Shown piece after piece: positions 32,703-42,595 of a stretch of 64,000 nucleotides of DNA. The translations under genes and the position numbers were made by a program. This DNA comes from Cordylochernes scorpioides (taxonomy: Eukaryota; Arthropoda; Arachnida; Pseudoscorpiones; Chernetidae), in assembly GCA_030710605.1 (NCBI GenBank), contig CP092865.1:29668190-29732189 (forward strand), read 5' to 3'. The first letter of the stretch is position 1. Each line of letters starts with the position of its first letter. Below the pieces are notes generated by a model. That model made no database searches and was not told the origin of the DNA. It was given only the letters and a program-made list of their open reading frames with translations.

Positions 32703-33400
32703 TAATATCCAGCATCGATATGTGATTTATTTGATTTGCTAGGCATTTAAATGCCGAACTTTGGAACTACACATCTGCTTCTCAACGCAGATGATAATGT
32801 ACTTCTGGAAGAATCAATGTTAAAAGATTCTACTGAATAAAATTGAATTACTAGGGAAATGTTTTGAGTAAAACTGTCCAAAAGGGGACCCAGAATAAAA
32901 CTAAGGTATTGCTGCTTTGAAATGGGGTTTATGGAAAACATCCTCTGACAGTCTTAACTAATATTTGACCTGCCCTCATACTCTTCGTATAACTCTATTA
33001 GTTATAAGAAATGTAAGCATTAAATCACGTTATCGTCTTATTATAAATCAGTTATGTTGTTAATACTTTCAATATAAATCACTAACTTTATAAATTTGGC
33101 TTGTGGTAAATAGTGAATAGATAAAATACGAACACACCTGCCTTTTATAGTAACTCAATTTGTTATATCACACGTAAAACTCCATAAATACTTGAATACA
33201 AGTGGTCTATCAGAAACACCAAATTGTTCCTGCGGAGAAACTGAACAAACTGTTCTTCACCTTATCTACGACTGTCCGAACTTTACAGAAGTGAAACATC
33301 GATTGTTCCCTGATCTAAATCATTTAACTTTCTTACATCAGCCACTTTATCTATATAAATTTTATGAAATCTGTCGATTAATACATGTAAATTTGTAAAT

Positions 33401-34569
33401 ATTTAATTTTAAGGTTTAATTTGTTTGATGTTTTATTTGTTTCCTCTGTAATATGCGCAAATATTTCAATATCTCGCTTGGTTTTGATTAATAAATAATA
33501 ATAATAAAACTTCCTTGAAAATCGTGGATTCGACAGTACTGTATGCCTTGATATATGTGGAACCAATCTAGGCAAATAACCAAATGGTATTAGCCTCATA
33601 AACTCAGGATATTTTCCTCCACTTAAACAAATTTTAAACCTAGAGTAACACCAGCCTTTCTACTGAGAACAGGATACAGCTTTTCGACCGTGGTCAAATC
33701 AACTTTACTGCTCTAGCACAAATATTCGCGGATTTATTAATTTTTGAAGTTGTGCTAGACTTTTGCATCACCCTGTATATAGGAAGGTAGCAGTAACCTA
33801 CAAAACATCGCGGGATTAAAAGAACATTTAAGAATAAATTATCAAACTTTAGGTTATGAAATATTCAGAGGACAGTAATAATAATAACAAAATAAATATA
33901 TTTTGAAAATATTTTTTTAAATGCACTAAAAAGGAAAAATGAAATATGTTTTATCTTCTGCCATGAGCAATTAGATGTATCTGAGTGAAAATAAAAGCGG
34001 CGGGGACAAACATCATGAATTTCTAACTTAATGTGATTTAATATGTAGCAACTGTGATTAGCGATTTTTATATGTTACTATATTTTTATTTGTTTACTAA
34101 ATTTTTACTTCTTCTCTAAATATGATCGTCCCCCGCGGCTTTTATTTAAACACAAATATATCTAATTACTCAATGGCAGAAGATAAAATTTATTTATTTT
34201 CTCCTCTTTAATGTATATTAATTAAAGTTTTTTTTTAATTTTATTTTTATTTATTAATTATTTAAAGTTATTTTTAGTAGTGAATTTACAAAACAGAATT
34301 AAAAGTTACAATATATACGAAATCTCTTCAAAATATTTGAATATGAGCATCAATATTAAGCTCACTATTATTATCTATATAAAACCCCATTCACAGATTA
34401 TGATATATTAGAATATAGATTTTATAAATAATACATATGTGTGTAATATGAATTCAGGTTTTCTTAAACCTTCAAAAGATCTCTCAACTACTCGTGTTGT
34501 CAGTCTTAAGTGTAAGACTCAAGTCTTTTTGATTATATTTACCATGGCTGTAGAAGAACAAGGTATTAG
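33401..34569. other. no gene; one transposon end
   Basis: 33710-33773 matches 50149-50216: a Tc1/mariner-like terminal repeat ending ttgcatcaccctgta. The rest is AT-rich; no ORF of note. Confidence 0.5.
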
Positions 34570-35310
34570 GTAATGTCAAGTAGATATTTTACTAGAGAGA
34601 TTTTTCATTGATGCCAGAGGTTGAGATTTATAATTCATAGGAGAGTGGCAATTCGAAATCTTTGTCATCAGAAAGCTGAGCAGATAAAAAGGAGATGATC
34701 TACTGTTTGGATTTAATTCTGTCAGTTGGGTTAAATAGGGTCCTGTTTCAAAATATCGCGTATTATGCTTTGCTTGGCCATGGCCAGTTAGGAAGGTTTT
34801 TATGTGCACTCATGTTAGATTCCTTGAAGGATGGAGATCAAAATTCTTGACGTGGCTGTGAATCTTCTAACATTGTTGGTTGTATAACCCATAATGCATA
34901 GGTCTATCCATAGATTCTGAGTTAGCGGATTTCTTTTATTGTGGACAAATCTTTATGGAAAGATTTTGAAAGAGCGTTTATAAGTTAGAAAGTTCCATAG
35001 GCATAGTTCTTTGGTTTGCTAGTTCATTTCCTGGAATACTGCTGTATGAAGAAGAATTCAAGTCGCTACTCCCACCAGTTTTTGAGTTGATATCGTGCAA
35101 AACAATCCATATGTCTGGTAATTCGTAGATGCATGGGGACATCTGATGCTCTTCATTAGACACGACAACAAAAACATAAAACTATAAGGCACGGTTTTTA
35201 AATTTTTAAAATATAAAACAAAAATACTACTGTCCTTACTCTTGCGAGATAATATTGGGAGGGTTTGCTTATCAGTTGGGAACCCTCTTAGCAGTTTCAC
35301 CAATATAATC
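34570..35310 (-). pseudogene. possible LINE RNase H / C-terminal relic
   Basis: Minus-strand frames give SSIPGNELAN (like the HSGIPGNExAD region of LINE RNase H) and further on HIKTFLTGHG (like the LLTGHG before the zinc-knuckle tail). Spacing and order fit, but the sequence is badly decayed and no catalytic residues are certain. Confidence 0.42.
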
Positions 35311-35764
35311 CCCCAGACCGCGTTTTAAGAGATCTAACACTGTATTGGACGATTCTGCCCTTACTTGTGAAACTTATGTAAACAAAAAAATAGGAAAGGA
35401 CTTCAACTAGTCTACAGGTGACGCTTCCTAAAGGAATTGAGTACAAATAAATTTACACCACAACAGACATATACGACGAGATTACAAAATATAGGTCTAC
35501 CGGGTATTCGAGGCATTTTGGATATTTTACAGGTCTTAAAACTATGACTACACAAATTTCAATATAGAGAAATGCCTAAATACGTCAAGTGATGAAGAAC
35601 GACTTCACCATCGAAAGTAACAAAGAAATGTCATATGAGGTAGGGACACAATATTATAACAGAACATCTATTGTTTAGTAACTGAAGAACAATTTATTAG
35701 TCAATTCATCACTATTTTATTCTTAGTTGCTTCACCGCTATTTTATAATTCGATTTATCAAATG

Positions 35765-35905
35765 TTCATTTGGCCATGATAACCATGATGATATGAGTGA
35801 ACTGTTTAACTGTAAGTGAATTATATGTTTACACGTTGCCAGAGCCCTGTTTGGTAACTTGTACTTACTGTTGAGTTGTTGGGCCAGTACAAGGAACGTA
35901 GGCCC
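35765..35905 (-). repeat. 5'-truncated, diverged SINE
   Basis: Reverse strand matches SINE body parts: gtaccaaacagggctctggca, cacttacagtt, and atcatggttatcatggcc. Confidence 0.65.
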
Positions 35906-36299
35906 TGGAAGCAATTTTTAAAACTTTATTCTTGAATATTCTAAAGTTCAATAGTACACATAAACATCTAGATTGTGACATACTAATAATAAAAATAAAT
36001 TTTGCTACTTCATATAAATTGAAATAATATTCAACACAAAAAAATCAATCTCCATGAAATTTCAAATAAAAAGTGTAAAGATAGTTCTAAATATCACAAT
36101 GTGTGGAATAGGTATGATTTAGAATTGAAAATATAGAGAGTGAAGAATATATTTTTATTTAAAAATGTTTATTTCTCATTACTTTCAACATTCAGCTCCA
36201 AACGAGTTGAATCAATAATCGAGTCTTAGGCTCCAAACGTAGTTATGACTATCTTCAATGATAGACACTGGAAAATCTACCCAGGAGGTAGGAGACAAT
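35906..36299. other. no gene seen
   Basis: AT-rich sequence leading into the minisatellite; nothing recognised. Confidence 0.5.
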
Positions 36300-38162
36300 A
36301 GAAAGAAGAATTGTCAGAGGGAGGAAGGGTAAGAAGACTTTGGCCTAGTAGGAGAAAGAGGTGTTGGGGCCAAGGGAGTAGGGCGAAAGGCCCTGGTGGT
36401 TTGGGGCCAAAAGAGAATAAGAAAGGGCCCAGGTGGTGGAGTCAAGGGAGGAAAAGGAAGGGCCCAGGTGGTGTGGGCCAAGGGAGGAGGAGGAAGGACT
36501 CTAGTAGTATGGGGCCAAAGAGTAATGAAAAAAAGGCCCAGGAGGTGGGGGCCAAAGGAGGAGAAGGAAGAGCCCTAGGGTTTTGAGGCCAAGGGAGAAT
36601 GAGAAAATGCCCAGGTGGTGTGGGGCCAAGGGAAGAGGAAGAAGAGTCCTAGTGGTTTGGGGCCAGAAGAGAATGAGAAAAGGCCTAGGTGATGTGGGGC
36701 CAAGGGAGGCGAAATAGAGCCCTAGTGGCTTGGGGCTGAGGAAAAATGAGAAAGAGCCCAGGTGGTGGGGGCCAAGGTGGAGGAGGAAGGGCTCTAGTGG
36801 TTTGGGGTTATGAAGAATGAGAAAAGGCCCAGGTGGTGAGGGCCAAGGGAAAAGGAGGATGAGCCCTAGTGGTTTGGGGTCGAGGAAGAATAAGTAAAGA
36901 GCCCAGGTAGTGGGGGCCAAGGGAGAAGGAGGAAGAGCCCTAGTGGTTTGGGGCCAAAGGAGAATGAGAAAAGACCCAGGTAGAGGGGGCCAAGAAAGGA
37001 GGAAGAAGGGCCCAAGTGGTTTAGGGTTGAGAAAAAATAAGTAAAGAGCCCAGGTGGTTAGGCCAAGGGAAAAGGAAGGAAGTGCGCTAGTGGTTTAACG
37101 CTGAGGAAGAATGAGAAAAGGCCCAGGTGGTGTGGGGCCAAGGGAGAAGGAGGAAGAGCCCTAGTGGTTTGGGGCCAAAGGAGAATGAGAAAAAGCACAG
37201 GTGGTGTGGGACAAGGGAGGAGGAGGAAGAACCCTAGTGGTTTGGGGTCAAAAGAGAATGAGAAAAGGCCCAGGTGCTGGGGGCCAAGGGAGGAGGAGGA
37301 AAAGCCCTATTGGTTTAGGGCTGAGGAAGAATGAGAAAAGGCCCAGGTGGATAGGCTAAGGGAGAAGGAGGAAGAACCCTAGTGGTTTGGGGTCAAAAGA
37401 GAATGAGAAAAGGCCCAGGTGATGTGGGGCCAAGGGAGGAGGAGGAAAAGCCCTAGTGGTTTGGGGCTGAGGAAGAATGAGAAAAGGCCCAGGGGGTATG
37501 GGGCCAAGGGAGGAGGAGGAAGAGCCCTATTGTGTTGAGGCCAAAGGAGAATGAGTAAAGGCCCAAGTGGTGTGGGGCCAAGGGAAGAGGAGGAAGAGCC
37601 CTAGTGGTTTGGGGCCAAAGGAGAATGAGAAAAAGGCCAAGTGGTGTGGGGCCAAGGGAGGAGGAGGAAGAACCCTAGTGGTTCGAGTCAAAAGAGAAGG
37701 AGAAAAGGCCCAGGTGGTGTGGGGCCAAGTAAGAAGGAGGAATGGCCCTAGTGGTTTGGGGCTGAGGAAGAATGAGAAAAGGCCCAGGGGGCATGGGGCC
37801 AAGGGAGGAGGAGGAAGAGCCCTATTGTGTTGAGGCCAAAGGAGAATGAGAAACATCCTAGGTGGTGTGGGACCAATGGAGGAAGAGGAAGAGCCCTAGT
37901 GGTTTGCGGCCAAAGGAGAATGGGAAAATGCCCAGGTGGTGTGAGGCTATGGTCGGGAGGAAGAGCCCTAGTGGTTTGCGGCCAAAGGAGAATGAGAAAA
38001 AGCTCAGGTGGTGTGAAACCAAGGGAGGAAGAGGAATGGTTCTAGTGGTTTGAGGCAAAGGGAAATGAAAAAAGGCCCAGATGGTGTGGGGCCAAGGGAG
38101 GTGAAGGAAAAGCCCAAGTGGTTTGAGGCTGAATAAAAATGAGAAAAGGGCCAGGTGGTGTG
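36300..38162. repeat. purine-rich minisatellite, 74-bp unit (2 x 37 bp), left block
   Basis: The consensus unit of ~74 bp consists of two similar 37-bp halves: one with ggggccaagggaggagg and ccctagtggttt, the other with ggggccaaaggagaatgag and gcccaggtggtgt. The halves share the frame GGGGCCAA...GAG...GCCC..GTGGT.T, so the array is a two-part higher-order repeat of a 37-bp ancestor. The plus strand is about three-quarters purine. Because stops are rare in G/A repeats, many ORFs cross the block on both strands; they shift with unit length and are not genes. Continues at 42591. Confidence 0.95.
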
Positions 38163-38457
38163 TGATGTAAATGAACTTATAAAAATAATTAAATATTAGT
38201 GGTTGAATATTAAATAATAATTGAATATTAATTAATTTATTTAATTATTGGTTTTTGACGAAGAAAAAGTAAAGTCATTCAGTCAAGAGATATGTAAATT
38301 TTGTTCGTTCAATGTTTAGTTTAATTTTGATTGTTAGTTTGTTTGCATGTAAATATCCTTAAAGAAGAGAAATAAACTTCTTTTATTTATAAGTGCAGAT
38401 ATCTTTCATTTTGTTTAATATAAGTTTCAAGTAAATTATTTAATTAGAAAAATAACA
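38163..38457 (+). repeat. gypsy 5' LTR
   Basis: 295 bp, TGATGTAAATG...AATAACA. AATAAA occurs near its 3' part. Confidence 0.93.
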
Positions 38458-40262
38458 ATGGCGACGAGGCTTTCGTTCGAACCATATGTAATGAAAGAAG
38501 AACCTTTTGAAAATTATATTCAACGATTCAAACAGTATATTTTTGTGAATGAAATCGAAGGTAAGAAGATTGTTCCTTTTTTATTATGTCTATTGGTGCA
38601 AATACTTATAGTATTCTAAAAGAATCAATCTCACCTAGAGATGTTTGTGCATTAGAATTCGAAGAAATTGTTAGTGTTTTACTTACTCATTTTACACCTA
38701 AGTTAAATATCATTTTTGAAAGATATGAATTCAGCCAATTGATTCAGGAACATGGCGAAAAAATAGAAGACTATGTCCTCAAATTAAAAAAACAAGGTAA
38801 TAAATGTAATTTTGGCTTAAATATTGAAGAACACCTAAGGGATAAGTTAATTGCAGGAGTTTATAATCAAGTTATTTTGAAAAGATTACTGCAAGAGCCT
38901 GAGCTCACTTTTGATATGGCAGTACATATGGCTACCACAATAGAATCGGTAGATTGTAATGTGCTGAAAATGAAGTCTTATGCTGAAACTAAAGAAATAA
39001 ACAAATTACATTCTAAATGCAAACATTGTGGAAAGATGAATCATCATTCGGACAAATGTTTTTTTAAAAATTCTTTCTGCTATTCTTGTAAACAATTGGG
39101 ACATATATCAACTGTTTGTCATTCAAAATCTAAGAATGGATATTTTCAACCAAGAAAGAGAGGAATATCTAGTGAAGCGTCTGCCCACGGAGAATCATTT
39201 TTGGGAAAGAATGGTGAGTCCATCAATAATGTAGAATATTTGACTAATAAATTTGAGAGTATTTTGTATGTCTTCGACATAAAATTCTTAGCAGAAATTG
39301 ACACTGGTGCGGCTTTAACAACTATGTCAAAAGATATATTTTTAAAATATTTTGAACATATTAAATTGTTTCCATCTAAATGTTATTTAACTGATTATCA
39401 AGGAAATGGCATTTCCTCTATTGGAGAATGTAAAGTAGAAGTAAGATTTAAAAATAAAATAGGCCATTTAAACTTAATAGTAACAAATATTAAAAATAAT
39501 AAATTTCTCATAGGAAAAGACTGGATAGTATATTTTGATATGGTACAAATTAATGTCCAACAAAATAATAATTTTGATACTAATTTAATTTTTAATAAAT
39601 ATTATAAACTTTTCGAAGATATAGTCTTGCCAATAAAAGATATTTCCGTACACATTAATGTAAAAAATAATTTTGCGCCAAAGTTTTATAAATTTAGACC
39701 TGCTCCCTTTGCTATTAGGAATTTAATTGAAGAAGAACTATTATTTTTATTGAATAATGATATTATTGAAAATGTAGTGGATAGCCTAATAGCTTCACCG
39801 CTAGTATGCGTCCCTAAGAAAAACGGCAAAATTAGAATTTGTGCAGACTTTAAGAGAATCTTAAATCCATTTATCGAAGATGTTAAATATCCGATACCGA
39901 ACATCGATAATGTTTTACATTCTTTTTTTGGTAAAAGTATATTTAGTAAAATTGATATTTCAAGCGCATATCATCAGATACTTCTAGACGAGGAATCTCA
40001 AAAATTGACAGTTATTTCTACCCATAAAGGCCTTTTTAAATATAAAAGGCTGCCCTTCGGTATCAAGTCCGGAGCGACTATTTTCCAAAGAACTATGGAC
40101 AATATTTTTTCCGGTCTTAAAAATGTAATAATATATTTAGACGATATTCTTATAGCATCGTCTGATATAAATGAGCATATTTCAGATATTGAAACAGTCA
40201 TGAATAAATTATCTGATTTTAATTTTTCAATTAATAAAGAAAAATCTTTGTTTTTTTGTTGA
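38458..40262 (+). pseudogene. gypsy gag-protease-RT frame (broken)
   Basis: An ATG at 38458, overlapping the primer site, opens the gag N-terminus (MATRLSFEPYVMKEEPFENY) in one frame; a shift near 38590 moves to the 558-codon frame 38586-40262. In the latter: gag capsid-like part, two zinc knuckles CKHCGKMNHHSDKC (145-158) and CYSCKQLGHISTVC (165-178), aspartic protease IDTGA (238-242), and RT with ICADFKRIL, IDISSAYHQI, RLPFGIKSG and active-site YLDD (517-520). The frame ends at a T-rich run at 40250-40262, where a shift separates it from the rest of RT. Confidence 0.9.
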
Positions 40263-41208
40263 TGAAATCAATTATTTGGGACATAGAATAAATAAAAATG
40301 GAATCTATCCCCTTGATGATAAATTGGACAGTATAAAAAAATGTCCTAAACCGAGTAACATTTCAGAATTGAAATCTTTCTTGGGCATGTTGTCATTCTA
40401 CAGTAAATTCGTTAGAAATTTATCCATACATGCAAATCCTTTATTCTCGCTATTGAAAAGAAGTTTTAATTGGAATTGGAAAAAGAACATGATCAGGCTT
40501 TCGAAAAATGTAAAAATTTGATTAGTACAAAAACTTGTTTGACGCATTATTCGCAAGATTTACCTCTTTATGTTACTTGTGATGCATCAAATTATGGTAT
40601 TGGAGGATATATTTCCCATATTGTAAACGGCATTGAGAAACCAATTACTTTTGTTTCAAGAACACTAAATGACACAGAAAAGAAATATTCCCAGATAGAA
40701 AAAGAAGGCTTTATCAATATTCTTTACCTTAAACAGGCTAAAACAATTTCTTTACTGAAGAAAATTTATTATTAATACAGATCACGAACCATTACTAGCC
40801 ATTTTTGACGATAAAAATAATTTACCAGCCTTAGTGGCAAATAGATTACATAGATGGTCACTCTCAATATCAAATTTTAATTTTGAAATTAAATATACTA
40901 GGGGAACTGAAATACCTCTTGCAGATTTTCTTTCAAGATTTCCAAATCCTGAAAAAGGGGAGAAGGAAGATGAAATGGGAGAAATATTATTAATAGAAAA
41001 TTCGATATTAGATTACGTCTTGGTACCGTACAAAACCCAAGAAGATCCAACTCTTAGAAAACTATATAAATTAGTCAAGTATGATAAGTATGATATTGAC
41101 TCAGAGGTAGATATAAAACCTTATAATAGAATTAAAAACGAGATAACAATAGTAAGAAATTGCTTATTTTTCGGAAATAGAATGATCATCCCCGATTCCT
41201 TAAGATAA
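40263..41208 (+). pseudogene. gypsy RT thumb and RNase H (frameshifted)
   Basis: 40276-40521 continues RT with GHRINKNGIYP and LKSFLGMLSFYSKFVRN. 40470-40775 gives RNase H CDASNYGIGGYIS and FVSRTLNDTEKKYSQIEKE. 40834-41208 gives HRWSLSISNFNFEIKYTRG and DFLSRFPNP. At least two frameshifts (near 40490 and 40760) and a stop at 41206-41208 break it. Confidence 0.88.
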
Positions 41209-41214
41209 TATGTT

Positions 41215-42264
41215 TTGAAAATCATTCATGAAAATCATATTGGAATAAATAAAATGAAGACTCTGGCCAGAAGTTCTGTCTATTGGCCGGGAATGGATGA
41301 GCAAATTGAAAAACTGTCTAAAAGCTGTAGCATTTGTATGGAAAACACATCAAAGCTGCCAAACCAGGAATTTACTGAGTGGACTCCACCAAACAAAGTT
41401 TGGAAGATGATTCATCTTGACTATTTCTATTTTGCGGGAAAAACTTTTTTGATATTAGTGGATGCGCATTCTAATTGGATAGAATGTCAAATGGTTCCAA
41501 ATACATCGGCGGGATTCTGCATAGACTTTTTGAGAGAATGTTTAGCGAGATATGGTATCCTGGAGGTGGCGGTAATGGATAATGGGCCCCCGTTTAGAAG
41601 TTATGAAATAAAGACATTTTTCGAAAGAAATGGCATACATGCGATGTTTAGCCCCGCTTACCATCCGGAGAGCAACGGACTAGCGGAAGTGTCTGTAAGA
41701 GAGATAAAAAAAGCTATGAAAAGAATTATTTCGGAGGAAAGAGAATTACCCCTTGAGTTTGCTTTGATAAAGGCATTATATGCATATAGATTGAGTCCTT
41801 TGACTAGAACGGAAAAATCCCCTGCTGGAATATTTTTAAATCGCGAGATTAGAACGAAGATTTCCTTGTTGAGCAAGAAATCAGTAAGAGTGGGGAGATT
41901 GAAAAATAAAAAACAGAGCAATAGCTACAAAATTAATGATAGAGTAAGATACAGATGGATGGAAAGAGGAAAACCGAAATGGATGTTTGGGATTGTAAAG
42001 AGAATAGTGGGAAGCAACAGCTGTATGATAGAAACTGATGGAATTGAAAAGAAAGTACACACTAACTATATGAGGAGAAGTATGGAGAGTAAGGATGTTT
42101 CGTCATCAGAAGAAGGAATAAGCTACCCAAGGCCTCAGACGTCAAGTCCCCTGACTCCTGCTACAATAGTAGCAGAATCTACACCTGGACCACCGGCTGA
42201 ATCTACACCTTCCCGGAGATATCCACTACGAGAGAGGAGACCACCGGATAGATATGTACCTTAA
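41215..42264 (+). CDS. gypsy integrase part of pol
   Basis: 349 codons open. HHCC zinc part HENHIG...CSIC (residues 5-41). Catalytic core D69 (HLDYF), D122 (VMDNGPP), E158 (SNGLAEVS) with 35 residues between the last two, the DD35E rule. The C-terminus has a basic stretch and a Ser/Pro-rich tail ending RYPLRERRPPDRYVP. It is in the same frame as the preceding fragment, separated by one TAA, so it would normally be cut from Gag-Pol rather than start here. It would join element cDNA to host DNA. Confidence 0.85.
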   Translation: MKIIHENHIGINKMKTLARSSVYWPGMDEQIEKLSKSCSICMENTSKLPNQEFTEWTPPNKVWKMIHLDYFYFAGKTFLILVDAHSNWIECQMVPNTSAGFCIDFLRECLARYGILEVAVMDNGPPFRSYEIKTFFERNGIHAMFSPAYHPESNGLAEVSVREIKKAMKRIISEERELPLEFALIKALYAYRLSPLTRTEKSPAGIFLNREIRTKISLLSKKSVRVGRLKNKKQSNSYKINDRVRYRWMERGKPKWMFGIVKRIVGSNSCMIETDGIEKKVHTNYMRRSMESKDVSSSEEGISYPRPQTSSPLTPATIVAESTPGPPAESTPSRRYPLRERRPPDRYVP

Positions 42265-42294
42265 TAAGTATTGCTATCTTAAAAACGGGGGAGT

Positions 42295-42590
42295 TGATGT
42301 AAATGAACTTATAAAAATAATTAAATATTAGTGGTTGAATATTAAATAATAATTGAATATTAATTAATTAATTTAATTATTTGTTTTTGACGAAGAAAAA
42401 GTAAAGTCATTCTGTCAAGAGATATGTAAATTTTGTTCCTTCAATGTTTAGTTCAATTTTGATTGTTAGTTTGTTTGCATGTAAATATTCTTAAAGAAGA
42501 GAAATAAACTTCTTTTATTTTATAAGTGCAGATATCTTTCATTTTGTTTAATATAAGTTTCAAGTAAATTATTTAATTAGCAAAATAACA
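42295..42590 (+). repeat. gypsy 3' LTR
   Basis: 296 bp; differs from the 5' LTR at only a handful of positions, so insertion is moderately recent. Confidence 0.93.
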
Positions 42591-42595
42591 GTGTG

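Larger units (their letters stand above)
31220..33400 (+). pseudogene. LINE (non-LTR retrotransposon) reverse transcriptase relic
   Basis: Read in shifting plus frames: LTEIDVKISMLKEIKESDVDN (31355-31425; RT start), VINLIFENGAPKNPSNYTDL (31540-31600; compare the family's PIxKkGdpxdPxNYRpIS), LVQNYCRDNFILRWNGR (about 32245-32305), NADDNVLLEES (32782-32815; decayed YADD), and a C-terminal CSCGETEQTVLHLIYDCPNF (33220-33280). The order is right for one element, so this is a ~2.2-kb relic interrupted by a tandem repeat (31731-31945) and a SINE (32395-32702). Many frameshifts and stops. Confidence 0.72.
38163..42590 (+). mobile_element. Ty3/gypsy retrotransposon inserted in the minisatellite
   Basis: LTRs 38163-38457 and 42295-42590 are nearly identical and run TG...CA. 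The element is flanked by GTGTG (38158-38162 and 42591-42595), and minisatellite lies on both sides. A TGGCGACGAGG primer-binding-site candidate follows the 5' LTR one base on. A purine tract AAAAACGGGGGAG precedes the 3' LTR. Order gag-protease-RT-RNase H-integrase is Ty3/gypsy. Several frameshifts and one stop make pol non-functional. Confidence 0.95.

Noticed and set aside
36311..38058. Many ORFs of 60-139 codons on both strands in the minisatellite, left block (Pro/Leu-rich or Gly/Lys/Arg-rich)
   Set aside because: They follow from a G/A-rich repeat with few stop codons; the unit of 74 bp shifts frame each time, so no constant protein repeat exists.
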